The notes below the pieces were generated by a model, which was given only the letters and a program-made list of their open reading frames with translations, was not told the origin of the DNA and ran no database searches. A stretch of DNA of 64,000 nt from Pseudevernia furfuracea (taxonomy: Eukaryota; Ascomycota; Lecanoromycetes; Lecanorales; Parmeliaceae), in the NCBI GenBank assembly GCA_022315425.1, contig JAIUPT010000033.1:1488001-1552000 (forward strand), in the 5' to 3' direction. Positions 35,578-46,478 of this stretch are shown one piece after another. Each line of letters opens with the position of its first letter. Position 1 is the stretch's first letter. The translations under genes were made by a program, and so were the position numbers.

Positions 35578-36635
35578 CTACGCAGGCTTTCTTCCGACCG
35601 CAATCTGCAATGTCTTCTCAATGCTCCCCCCCTGCTGCACCTCAGCGTACACGGCTTTCGCAAGCTGCCTCAGCTTGTCGCCATTTCCGGGCGGACCTTT
35701 TAAGTCGAGAACGTTCCGTGAGTACTCATCTGCAAGGACCAGTTCCATCTCCATCCACATACGCGTATGCCAACGGTGTTCGTGAAGTCGGTATGCGTCG
35801 ACGTGTGTAAAACCGTGGTCTTTGAAGGTTTGAGGGAGAGCGGCGACCCAACTAAATCGATATCAATTTACTAGAAGCAAAAGAGGGATGCGAGAAATTA
35901 GGAGGACTTCATACTCAAAAGGCTTCTGTACTTTGATATACTCGGACATCGTCCTGAGATTTTCTGTGCCAGCAGACGCGTTGCTAGTTAGGATTTTTTG
36001 CGCATGGTGATCATATTCTTCCCATTGCAGCCAGCCTCCGGGTTCTAATGCTATTAGTAAACGAATCTACGCATTCGAAGGTTTCCAAGAACATGCCACA
36101 CGTACTCAAAAGCTTCATGCAATGCTTCAGAAACGGGTTCGGATCATTCCCATCAACAACAATGAGAAAAAGCCGAAGATGAACGATGTCGTATTTGCCT
36201 ACCAGGTGCTCCGGCGGCTGCGTCGAAGCATCCAATACTTGCAATGAGACGTTCGGAGGCAGCCACCCTGCTTGTGGGTATCCAGATGATGAGATGTCGA
36301 AGCCGTCGAGTTGGAATGAAGAGGGCAGGTCCTTTGCAAGGTCTAGGAGCCAGGCGCTATCACAAGATGTCAATCATTACAAGATCACTTGATCCATGGT
36401 TGGTGATTACAATACCCAGTTCCCGTACCCACATCGGCCACCTTGAAGTCTTTGACGTCCAATGGGACGGAGGGGTGGATAAGATAGCCCAAGGTCTCTT
36501 TCCAGAGGTAGTGCTGACAATGGAGTCTATAAGAGGTACTGATGTCAGTGAACGATCTTTAAGCTTCTGGACTGATGGTTCATACCTCGTTGCTTCCACA
36601 TAACTTCTACCTAAAGCATACCCATCATTAGCCAT
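35578..36635 (-). CDS. SAM-dependent methyltransferase (273 aa), UMTA/LaeA-like group
   Basis: Five exons (36635-36586, 36526-36416, 36356-36106, 36050-35915, 35851-35578) join in phase. Motif I is spliced across an intron: FKVADVGTGTG, then AWLLDLAKDL. It is followed by FQLDGFDIS (acidic ligand for the SAM ribose), YDIVHLRLFL (motif IV/V), and EPGGWLQWEEYD (post-motif GG-W-QW-E typical of fungal secondary-metabolism methyltransferases). The C-terminus ends IAVGRKPA. The substrate is not predictable. Neighbouring hydrolase and prenyltransferase genes suggest a role in small-molecule biosynthesis; this is an inference. Confidence 0.88.
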
Positions 36636-36943
36636 GATTGACTTGGGCCAGATTTGGCTCGAATATGCATGAGCTCAAGAAAGTCCAGACAAGGGTATTC
36701 GATGTAATATGGCTAGGTCTTTCCTTTTCGGGTTTCCGTACACCATACACCTATTGTAAATTATAATGAATGGTTTCGTATCCTGAGGACACATGATCTT
36801 GTCTTGCGTCCGCCTCCATGTCATCACACCTGTAAGTGCTACTCTCAATGACGCCATGCCAGGTGACTTTTACATTTTCGACAGACACTAAGGCAAAACC
36901 GTGGGTGTGTAAAGCTGAGTATTGACCAAACGCATGCTGATCT

Positions 36944-36964
36944 ATTGATTGATTGATTGATTAA
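36944..36964. repeat. (ATTG)n microsatellite
   Basis: Four to five tetranucleotide units (TGATTGATTGATTGATT) on the plus strand. Confidence 0.8.
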
Positions 36965-37149
36965 GTCATACCGGACACCATACGGGTTACCCCGCAGAGG
37001 GCTTTACAGGCGTCTAAGGCCCAGCCGGATTTATCTACCCCCCGGGGTCCCATCCCCGGGATGGATTACTACTCTATCTAAAACACGCCCTTCCAGGGCA
37101 CCTGCCCCCACATGATGATGATGAGCCCTCGTACCTCGCTGCGTTGTTA

Positions 37150-37215
37150 GTGATCCCTCTGTGCCCCGTGATCCCTCTGCGCCCCAAATGAGATGAAATG
37201 ATCCCTCTGTGCCAA
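37150..37215. repeat. Degenerate tandem repeat, unit TGATCCCTCTGTGCC
   Basis: Three copies of GTGATCCCTCTGYGCCCC-like sequence at irregular spacing (~37149, ~37168, ~37198). Confidence 0.6.
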
Positions 37216-38528
37216 AATGATGAAGTTTTACGCCATGGAATGAAATACAAAAATCGCGCTCAGAGCTTGAGACCTCTGAGTGCGGCGCCGAAGATGATGA
37301 ACTTGCATGCTGATCTATGTGGTGGTGTGGAGAAGGAGGTTGAAACTGCCCCAAAAAGCATTTTCCGCAGCGTTTAGGACTAGAAATCTCTCAGAGGAGG
37401 AATCCATCCGACAATCTTTCAAGGCAACATCCCCATCTGATCTGATATTCGCCGATTGGTGTCCCAGGCGTTTCCCAGCTGCGATCCTGGGTAGATCGTT
37501 ACCGCATCCGTCCGCGTGACAGCGCGTACCACGGTGTACAGGGATTAGATTTCTAATTCTCCGGACATAAGCAGAATCTTACGTCTTCCCTTCCACGTAA
37601 CATGATTTACAGTCAGACTTTCTGAATTCGCAATGTCTTTCGACGTAGCTTGCAGGAATCGGACCCGATCACTTGATCGTTATAGGTGTAAGACATTTCC
37701 CTTGATGCCGGTCAGCTTTGCCATGTTTGCAGGTATTCATGCAGAAATCGGATCCGACTGCTTCCATGTTTTCCTCGATGCGTGTCAGATATGCTGTATC
37801 CCAACGCAATTTTGCAAAAAAAAATCTCTAGATTAAACAGTTGAGGGTGTGATGCACCTTTCTCAATGCATATCAAGATCGCTTTGTTTCAAGGCAACCC
37901 AGCAGAAACCGAATTGGATTGCTCGAATGATTGAGGGTGTGGTGAAAGTTCCCCCATGCAGATCAACTTTCAAGATCTATATCGTTATTTCAATAGAACT
38001 GACCTCACCAGAACGGATTTCTCTGACAACTGGCACACTTGGTCTGTTGATTCGTGCTCTCGTCAGATTGTAAAGAAGAAGGCCGTTTGCATAACCAAAT
38101 CGGCAGCCTTTCTTGAGATACAACCGTATCCCGGGCCTTCCTCTGACTTTTCAAGGGGTGATGTCCCCAAGGAGCACGGAGCACAAAACCTTCACCACCT
38201 ATCAAACGTTCTAGCATCTAAGCCCCTCGATTACATGTCAAGTACCAATTACTTCCAGTTGTCATCGCCGTCACATGAAAGACACCACCAACTTCTCAAG
38301 ACGTGGAGCACGATTGATTGGTCCTTCATCTAAATGGTGTGGCAGTCTCATTTAGGCCCTTGATTCTCGTGACTCGTCAAACATAAATAGAGTGTCTGGT
38401 TTTGGTAAAAATATTGATTTATTTACCGAAACGTGGTAAAATCTTAAAGCCTGGGTATCTTGACCCCTATCGTATCAGTATCTAATCACGAAAGTGCTCT
38501 CTCTCTCTATTCTCGCTTCACGAACAAA

Positions 38529-39509
38529 ATGTCAAAAACAAATAGCACTCAAGAAACAAGCTACTCTTCACCAACATCTGGCATCCTATCCTATCTCCCG
38601 GCCGCCTGGATACCATATGCCGAGCTCATCCGCATTGACAGACCTTTCCCAATCCTCATGTTCTATTTCCCGTTCCTGTGGGGATCATTGATCGCGGGCA
38701 TCATGGCAGAGCCTGTTATTCCGCCGTTAACGATGGCCTTCGTCAACTTTCTCCTCCTCCTCAATACCGCTCTAGTCCGAGGCCTGGGGTGCTCTTGGAA
38801 CGATATCCTTGATTCGGATTTTGATACCAAAGTCGCGCGGACACGACACCGGCCTGTTGCTCGTGGAGCAATCTCTCATCGACAAGCTTTGATTTATACT
38901 GGGTTTCAGCTCATTCTGGAAGTTGGGTTCATACAGCTGCTACCGCGAACGTTCACATATTACAGTATCGCATGGCTTGTCCTTGTCGCGGTATATCCAC
39001 TCGCCAAACGTGTGACCGTATACACGCAAGTCGCGCTGGGATTCACAGTGGCTTGGGGCGTACTGATGGGATTTCCAGCCTTTGACATTGACTTCATCAC
39101 ATCTCCCCAGCGAATGCTAGCGGCAGGATGCCTTGCTGCATCAAACATTATCTGGGTAATTGGATCCGATCTGATCTACGCGCATCAAGACATACACGAC
39201 GATCGAAAATCTGGCATCAACTCCATGGCCGTTCACCACGAGGAGAAATCGAAAGCTATTTTGGCGGGGCTTGGGATTACGCAAGTTTTGCTTCTCACGG
39301 CACTGGGGTTCATGATGGAGGCTGGTGAAGTTTTCTTCTTGGGTACTTGCGGCTGTACACTAACCGCTTTATGGGCGACGTTTTGGACGGTGAATCTTCG
39401 TGACCCGCAAGATTGTGCAAAGTCGTTCAAAAGGGGTGCGTGGCTAACGAACGGCGCCGTCACGACTGGGATTCTCGCCGAGTATATGATGAGATCACAT
39501 TTCTTCTGA
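38529..39509 (+). CDS. UbiA-family prenyltransferase (326 aa)
   Basis: A single exon from the first in-frame ATG (MSKTNSTQETSYSS). It is an integral membrane aromatic prenyltransferase with ~7-9 predicted helices. First Asp-rich motif: SWNDILDSDFDTKVARTRHR (NDxxDxxxD). Second: DLIYAHQDIHDDRKSG (DxxxxxxD type). The family includes Coq2 and the meroterpenoid prenyltransferases of fungi. At 326 aa without a mitochondrial presequence, and next to a methyltransferase and a hydrolase, it looks more like a secondary-metabolism member than Coq2. No polyketide synthase, terpene cyclase or monooxygenase is in the window. Confidence 0.9.
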   Translation: MSKTNSTQETSYSSPTSGILSYLPAAWIPYAELIRIDRPFPILMFYFPFLWGSLIAGIMAEPVIPPLTMAFVNFLLLLNTALVRGLGCSWNDILDSDFDTKVARTRHRPVARGAISHRQALIYTGFQLILEVGFIQLLPRTFTYYSIAWLVLVAVYPLAKRVTVYTQVALGFTVAWGVLMGFPAFDIDFITSPQRMLAAGCLAASNIIWVIGSDLIYAHQDIHDDRKSGINSMAVHHEEKSKAILAGLGITQVLLLTALGFMMEAGEVFFLGTCGCTLTALWATFWTVNLRDPQDCAKSFKRGAWLTNGAVTTGILAEYMMRSHFF

Positions 39510-40513
39510 CTTGCTTTCATGGGGTTGCGTGGCGCTTTCGTTTAGGAAGTCCATTGTATGGGCCCCTATTTTTTAATAGAGGAAAAGAGTACGAGTTTTC
39601 CTGTCGAGGCAAAGTCGTGTATGATACGGCCCGCTAGCCTCGCGTATCTTTGTTTACACAGTCAGCACCCCACTACACCCACCCACAAATTTTTATTAGT
39701 AATGGCCAATTCTCTTTAAGTCACCAGGATTTGAACACAACCATCTTCTTGGCGCAACTCTTTTCGCATCCTATTAAATGCGCCGCATGATTCATTAAGG
39801 GATTTCCTGGGTCATAGTGGGCCGCTTTGGGAGTGCTCATGCAGAGATTATGACATATGTAGGAGATCTTGTAAATGTTGGAACCCAAGACGAGAAATCA
39901 TTGGCCGCTGGATTCTTTGGAAGGGGCCAGATGTGTTCGCGTGGAAAGAACAACTCGGAGTTCCTCTGGTTGCATCGCAGCGTTAGCGCAAAATATGCGT
40001 GGGTTTTGCATGAGGGAACTTGCATGCTGAAGTTCTATTGGATCATATTGTCCGTGCGTAAGATCCCAAGATGTGACCCATTCCTGTTTTCCATTCGCTC
40101 TCTATGAAGTATGCCTCTCTATTACTGTTCGTTTCAGCTCGGGGGCTTACAGAAATCCGCGGCTGTGACCTTCCTTTTCTTTGAGTGTCTCCGAACCTGA
40201 CCGGTACGGAGGATTACCCTTCGTACTTCAGAAATTTGTCTGTGGCGCCAAATGTAACATCCCTTGTGCTACCGAGGCGTCAGCATGGACCTGTCCAGCA
40301 CGCTAATCAGATTCTCTGAACCGTATCTTCTGCACAATGCCGAATTCTTTATCGTACTGACGGATTGCTACTTATTCCTGAGTACGAGCCATCCCGGAAC
40401 CTTTGTCCACCCTATACTTTCGTGATGCTTGTCAATTTGATTAAAGACTAAGCTGAACATACAGAAACAAAGTGAAAATATCCTCTATCACGCTCGTCCT
40501 CATTTCAGTCATC
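39510..40513. other. Intergenic
   Basis: One kilobase between the UbiA and 7TM genes on the same strand; no supported coding sequence. Confidence 0.4.
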
Positions 40514-42028
40514 ATGGCAGCACCCAATCCTCCGATCCCTTCTCCTCCAACAGACGGCGACCGCAATAGAGGTTCTTCCATCCTGGTCACAGAAACCATC
40601 TTTGTCGCGATTGGAACCTTCATGGTTTTAGCTCGTCTCTACGTGCGATCCCGCATCATCAGGAGCCTAGGACTAGATGATCTTTTCATAGTACTTGGTC
40701 TAGTAAAATTCCCCCAACCCTTTTTCAAACATCTACAGTACTAAATAGCACCCACCAGATCTTCGCCATCGCTGTCCTAGTCATGGACGGCATCATGGTC
40801 CACCATGGTGTCGGACGCCATCAATTCTACCTAGAGCTCTCGCCACAGCTAACACTACATTTATCGCAAGCCATAGAATGGCAATACATATCCCAAGTTG
40901 TCTTGATCCTCTCAACCATGTTCACCAAAGTCTCCATTTGTTTCTTCCTCCTGCGTATCTTTGGCACAAAACGGACGTGGAAAATGGGCCTCTATGGCAT
41001 AATGGCGTTCTCGGTCGTGACAAATATATCCAGCGCGTCTATTGTGCTGGCGCAGTGTTCGCCGGTCCAGAAACTTTGGGATCCGCTGATGCCCGGCACC
41101 TGTTGGGGTCCCGATACAGAGATCTCTATTGGTGATTACAATGGCGGTGAGTCTTGTCTCAAATGATGATTTCCTGTACGTGTGAGCTTGAAAGGGGGTG
41201 CTGATGCTGAGAATAGCTGTTGCGGTTTTCTGCGATTGGACGCTTGCCAGTTTACCAATCGTTTTCATGTGGAATTTGCAAATGAGCATTGGGCTCAAAG
41301 CGGGTATCTGTTTTTTGATGAGTATGGGTTTCTTGTGAGTACTCTCTCTGCACATGAGATACTTACGGCCAGTTTTTACTTTGTTGAGGTCTTTGTTAAT
41401 AATTTACAGCTCGGGTGTCTGCGCCATTGTGCGAACGGTGCTACTGAAGAACCTCGCCGCTACTGATGTCACATGTGAGTCTTCCCCTTCAGCTGGCTCA
41501 TCGATCAGACTGACAGTAACTACCTCAGGGGATCTCGTACCGTTAGTGATCTGGGCAATGTAAGTCCACTCCGAGTCTCCAACCCACACCACTGCCTCCT
41601 CACTTTATCTCCCATCACGCCTTTTCGACTAATCCCTCTCAAGTCTCGAAGAAACGATCGGCATAATAGCCGCATGTATTCCAACTCTGAAACCCCTCTT
41701 CAATACCTCCCTCCGCTTTCCATGGAGCACCCGCGGCTGGAGCCGCAAACTGGCCGGCGAAGGATTGGGCCAACATCATAGCGAGGAAGATGACAAACGT
41801 CGTCTACAGCCTGCCCCACAACGTAACTTCCATCTCAATACGTTTCTGGCTAGTCAAGATGCATATCTAGGCGATGATGGGAGGGAGAGTAATAGAGTGA
41901 AAATAACGGGCGGGGCCCAAGGGAGTAAGAGTGTGGTGGGAATGGGCTTGGGGAGGGAAGAGATTAGGATGGAGACGGAGTTTGGGGCGTATAAAGGTGG
42001 CGTGTTAGACGGGTTTGATAGTGTTTGA
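40514..42028 (+). CDS. Fungal rhodopsin-like 7TM integral membrane protein (391 aa)
   Basis: Six exons (40514-40702, 40759-41146, 41217-41334, 41410-41474, 41529-41559, 41644-42028) join in phase. It is a seven-helix protein of the large fungal rhodopsin-domain (PTH11-related, no CFEM) family. Markers: MVLARLYVRSRIIRSLGLDD in helix 2, LILSTMFTKVSICFFLLRIF, the conserved SASIVLAQCSPVQKLWDP, CWGPDTEI, then DLVPLVIWAILEETIGIIAA and a soluble tail from ~300. Members often sit in or beside metabolite clusters; molecular function is unknown. It ends in TGA. Confidence 0.88.
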
Positions 42029-42481
42029 AAGGAAGTGGAGAGTGCGGTTGGGGATGGGGGTGGGATATATTCTCCGAAACGGAACTCTCGACGCAAATCT
42101 ATAACTCGTGTGAACTTGCACATAACATAGCCTACGAAACAGCATTCGCAATTGTACGATCAAAGGGAAAAAATTTGACGACCTTGAAAGCCGTGATCGA
42201 AACTCAGTCCTCTCGAGCATACCTGGAGGCTGCTTCCCGAAGCTGCCGGGATGACCTTCAACCGCGAGCGAAATGCGTCAGGCTCACGGCAGCTCGAGAG
42301 TTAGACACGGAATGATGTCGTCTGATCTTATTAGACGGGTGTACATGCAAGAAACAGGGTTTTATCCCACGGATTGGCAGGGCACAAAATTCAGGGGTTC
42401 AGCCTTACAGCCCCACTACCAAAAACCATCAAAACAACGCGTCTTCCAAATAGCCAAATAACACTATTTAATAACACTACC
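42029..42481. other. Intergenic / 5' flank of the piggyBac-like element
   Basis: No supported gene. I could not find the element's TTAA target or terminal inverted repeat here. Confidence 0.35.
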
Positions 42482-44821
42482 ATGCCTCGCAATAAGGTGT
42501 CAAATGATTTAGACCATGTAAGACAGGATCCAAAGCCCACAAAGGTCCCAAAAGAACCTCCCCCAAAGCCATGGCCATTGCCTAAGTTCATCCCTACGAA
42601 AATCACCAAGCCATATTCTGATGACCAGGGTCAATTGCCAGCTACCGTTACTCCCAATAATCCCTATGTTATTTTCAGCTTGTTTTTTAGCGAAGAGACT
42701 CTAAAAGTACTCGTGCAGCATACAAATGAGTATACTTTCTTATATCCAAGGTCTAAAAAGCCTGAGACACGTACTTGATTTCTCACTATAGTTAAAGAAT
42801 TTCGAGCCTACTTAGGGGTGTTCATTTGAATGAATCTACATTCGGTGTCAGGACCAGGCCTAGAAGGATCATAGGGGTATGAGTAGACGAGGATAAAGAG
42901 TCTACCGAACTATGTAGGAGGGAGGCTCTTGTTAGACTGGCTTATATAATATAGATATATATAAGACAGGCTAGGGTTGTGTAGCAATGTGAACTTAGCG
43001 AAGATATATATATTGCGTATAGTATATCTAATAGTAAGACTAATTCTTAAGGAAGGAAAATGGGAAACTTCGAGACATGACCCTCTTAAGCTTCTCACGC
43101 CAAGGATCCGCTTGGCATGCGTATGCCAAGCGATTCGGTTACGCTCGGCAACCCCCGGGCTCATGCGACAGCTGTCCTCTTGGTCCCGCTGCTGACAGCT
43201 CTGTATATGTAGGAGGCAAGGCCTCCGCCAAGGCTAGGCTAGGCTCCAATGGGCCTAGCGCCTAGCCGGTGTCAAGGGATGCAGGGTACGGCCGTAACAT
43301 TCGGAGTCTGGTATCAAAGAATTCTGGAATACGGATCCTCTTAAGGGAGCCGTTTATGAGCAGATTTTGAAGCATATTAGTCTTAAAAGGTGGCAACAAA
43401 TAGACAGATTTCTTCATGTCTCAAAGCCCATATCCCCTGATCAAAAGGAAAGCACATTTGACAAATTGGAACCCCTAAGCGATACGCTTCGACAGACCTT
43501 CAAAAAGTACTGGAAAGCGGGCACACATCTAGCTGTTGATGAGACAATACAGCGATTTATGGGACGTGCCAAAGAGATTGTGAATATTCTCAGCAAACCA
43601 ACATCAGAGGGCTTCAAGATTTGGGTTCTGGCCAATCAGGACTATGTATTAGACTGGATATATCATGTCAAGGGTCAGAAAAGGGGCGAGGGACCCCAGG
43701 ATTTGAACGATTATTGAACTGATGACTTGGGATTCAATCGAACTCAGGCTGTTGTTCTAGACTTGGTGACTCAGGACGATATTGCTAGAGATTATTTCCA
43801 TATTTTATGACTAGACAACCTATTCTCGGAAGGTCGATTATTCTCACAGCTTGATTATGAAGGATTCGAAGCAGCTGAGACTGTGCGTGTCACAACTACG
43901 AAAAGCGAGGATCTAGAAGCTACGAAGGGTATCAAGGCACAACGGGAACAGGCAGAGCCACGTCGAGGCCTGGAAGAGAGAATTCTGAAGCTCAGAACCA
44001 AGTGGAACTCGGCTCTGGAATGGGGTAAATTGTATGAGAGTCTATCAGAGGATGAGAAAGTCATGCAATTTGGCTGAAAAGACCAAAATGTGGTGTTATT
44101 TATGACCACTGTCTCAAATGGTCAGAAAACAGTGAAACGTCTCCGTCGAAGATCAGCAAAAACAGTCACAAATACACGTACTTCTAGAGCTATGTTTGGA
44201 GATCAGACCCGAAAAGAGCTTTTTATCCCCGAGTTTATTAACATGTATAATCATTACATGAACGGGGTTGACAATGCGGATCAATTGCGTTGTTATTACA
44301 ATACACAACGAGTACATTTCAAGAACTGGAAGCCACTGTGGCATTTTCTATTGAATATCATCGTCGTCAACAGCTATAAAATAGCTCATTGTACTTCGGA
44401 GAGACCCCGTGCTGAGTCCTGGGAGCACCGGAGTCACAGGGAGTTTCGTGTCAAACTTTCCAATCAATTATTCGAAAATTCTAAGCGATTAACAGATCTT
44501 CCCAGCTCAGTCAAAGAGTCTCTGTCAACACGAGTACATCCGACACCCGCTCGTGACCATGGTAGGCTAGAAAGTATGGGGGACAAGCCTAAATACTGCG
44601 TACCATGCTCATATGTGGGGAGAAAAGTACCAAATCCAGCCAAAATTAGAAAGCCATTATTGGAATTATCAAATAATTCAGTCAGACCACGGGATTTGGA
44701 CAAAAGGAAACGGCGACAGCGAGCCCCTAAAAGTATTCATGGCTGTAAACTATGTGATATTCATATATGTAATCATATTGCGTGTTGGAAGGAGCATTTG
44801 GAAGCAATATCATGTACATAG
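42482..44821 (+). mobile_element. piggyBac-like transposase ORF with five in-frame TGA codons, split by a solo LTR
   Basis: With the 454-bp LTR and one copy of its duplicated 5-bp target removed, one frame of 627 codons runs from ATG 42482 to TAG 44819 without a frameshift and without internal TAA/TAG. Its only stops are TGA at 42776, 42827, 43715, 43808 and 44075. Features of the DDE_Tnp_1_7 fold: LKRWQQIDRFLHVSKP, THLAVDETIQRFMGRAK (a catalytic Asp), LDNLFSEGRLF (second), FINMYNHYMNGVDNADQLR (third), and a C-terminal Cys-rich zinc-binding end (CVPCSYVGRK, CKLCDIHICNH). Several TGAs fall where the family has Trp: before LDNLF, before KDQNVVLF, before TDDLGF. Confidence 0.85.
42841..43304. 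mobile_element. Solo LTR (454 bp) nested in the piggyBac-like gene, with 5-bp TTCGG target duplication
   Basis: The insert 42846-43299 begins TGTCAGGACC and ends GGCCGTAACA, so it has TG...CA ends; the minus-strand reading starts TGTTACGGCC. It is flanked by TTCGG at 42841-42845 and 43300-43304. Removing the LTR and one TTCGG restores the transposase reading frame exactly. A TATA-rich stretch (42940-42965) lies inside. No internal retrotransposon genes remain, so it is a recombined solo LTR. Confidence 0.88.
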
Positions 44822-44881
44822 ATTTTTGGTGGGGGATGCCAAGACATTTTGTGCCCACGGCGCCAATCCGTGGGATAGCTA

Positions 44882-45151
44882 CTCGTGTTCACCGGGATAT
44901 GCACGTCACTGAGATATGCACGAATTTTTCCCACCTTCGTTCCACCACCATTTGATAGAAAAATAGAAAAAAAAAGTTATAAATCGTAGATTACGAGTTT
45001 TAAAACTTCAAGAATTTCCAGAATCGAAGAGGTGATGATAAATTTATGTAATAGTTGATCTGTGCTACATTTTGGTGACAGAGGTAATTTGGGAGAAGCC
45101 CTAACCCTAACGTGCATATCCCAGTGACGTGCATATCCCGGTGAACACGAG
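44882..45151. mobile_element. 270-bp MITE with 41-bp inverted repeats and TA target duplication
   Basis: The left arm 44882-44922 (starts CTCGTGTTCACC) and the right arm 45111-45151 are inverted copies with one mismatch. TA flanks both ends (44880-44881, 45152-45153). Each arm holds an internal GATATGCACG duplication. The 188-bp core has no ORF and contains two telomere-like CCCTAA units (45099-45110) that end where the right arm begins. The TA target suggests Tc1/mariner-type mobilisation. Confidence 0.75.
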
Positions 45152-45153
45152 TA

Positions 45154-45968
45154 TGGACATGGGGCAAATACCGTACGTATACAGACCCTCTCTCGTTCGT
45201 TGGACAATCTGCCTTGAGAGCGGGAATGTGCCCGGTGCTGAACAGCAGCTGTTTCAGGAAAGCTGTTAAAGTTGATGTGGTAGGTATCTATACATATCCT
45301 ATGCCTGAAAACCATCTCGACATTACAGCCTTACAAAGGTGATTCGGCTAGCTTTGCATGACTGAGTGTGCCTCGCGGGTCAAAGCATGAATTATGTAGG
45401 TCAGGCTTCTCATGTTGATGGTAGCCACGGCATATCGTGATGGCTCCATTGATTAGGAGACGGGACAAGCCTTGACTGTACATCAGGCCGCACGATGGAC
45501 GCTGTTCATGACCGCCCAGTGCACTTATGCTGTCTCGCTGTCAACAGCCACGGGCTGTTCCGAGGCTTGGGCCGAGCTGCGGGCGCTTATGAATAGTAAC
45601 GACTTCAATTTTCTCCTCTTTAGCCTTTCACTTCTCTGCATTGATTCAGCTGTTGTGTACGGTGATCAAACGTCTCTCTCCTTTGCTTGAAGTACTGGTA
45701 ACCCCTCTCCTGCTAATACTCCTTCAGCTAGCAACGTACTCTTATCAGGGCTTTCACCTTGGTCAGGCAGTCATGGATATGCAGTGAGACGGCCGAAAAT
45801 TGAGTTGACTTGCGAGTCTCGGTACTTTGGAAAGATCGCTGGGCGGGCTTTTCTGCGCTGCAACGTTACGCTTTCATACCACCACCTCGACTCCTTCGAG
45901 GCCCTTCCGAAATGGTGGGGTAATTTAAGACTGCATGACTCATCGGGGATCTTTCACTCCCGCATATC
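45154..45968. other. Intergenic
   Basis: No supported gene; frames at 45472-45690 and 45784-46224 are unconvincing or overlap the minus-strand ORF. Confidence 0.35.
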
Positions 45969-46478
45969 TCATTCTGATAGGCTGCGGGCAGACTGTGCGA
46001 TCCTAACACTGTTTGCTCGCAAATCTCCGAAATATCTCATCCCAGCGAAGAACTCTTTGACTTCTTCCTGCTCGTTGATTATAAACTCGCAGCTTCCGTC
46101 AAGCAGCCGCAGCCGCACCACCGGCATTCCTGGAAGTATCCCTCTAGAGGGAAGCCGAAATGCCTCGATCTTCCCTCTCAACGCCCCCCGGAAGCCAAGC
46201 TTCTGGATCTCGAACCCGAAATAGCTGACGTAGAGTACACTTCCGATCGATACAAAATCCAGCACAGACGGCCACGTGAGTATCTCCATGTCTGTTCTCT
46301 TGACGAAGCCTAGCATATCTCGAAATTTGTCTGCCGTGGCGCCGCTCACCTCCGCGCGGATCGCGCGCGCTGCGGCCTGGAGCCCCGATTCTAGGAAGCG
46401 TCGAAGCAGTCGGTAGCGAATGCGAGGGTGGGGAGAGCGAGGGGAGCCTTGACCCCGTGGATAGCGTTGTCGAAACAT
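45969..46478 (-). CDS. Uncharacterised protein (169 aa), possibly partial
   Basis: An open frame with protein-like content: basic N-terminus (MFRQRYPRGQGSPRSPHP), then FLESGLQAAARAIRAEV, ILTWPSVLDFVSIGSVLYVS, FGFEIQKLGFRGALRGK and VRLRLLDGSCEFIINEQEEV. It has no domain I recognise. The dense hydrophobic/charged alternation and lack of a convincing competing frame argue that it is or was coding. The N-terminus may be spliced upstream. Confidence 0.4.
   Translation of the reverse strand: MFRQRYPRGQGSPRSPHPRIRYRLLRRFLESGLQAAARAIRAEVSGATADKFRDMLGFVKRTDMEILTWPSVLDFVSIGSVLYVSYFGFEIQKLGFRGALRGKIEAFRLPSRGILPGMPVVRLRLLDGSCEFIINEQEEVKEFFAGMRYFGDLRANSVRIAQSARSLSE

Larger units (their letters stand above)
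36636..38528. other. Long intergenic region with simple repeats
   Basis: No supported gene in 1.9 kb. It contains an (ATTG)n run, a short tandem GATCCCTCTG repeat, and the promoter of the UbiA gene. Confidence 0.45.

Noticed and set aside
42482..44821. RIP as the cause of the transposase stop codons
   Set aside because: RIP acts on CpA and turns TGG mainly into TAG and Gln codons into TAA/TAG; none is seen, while TGA is seen eight times across the two elements.
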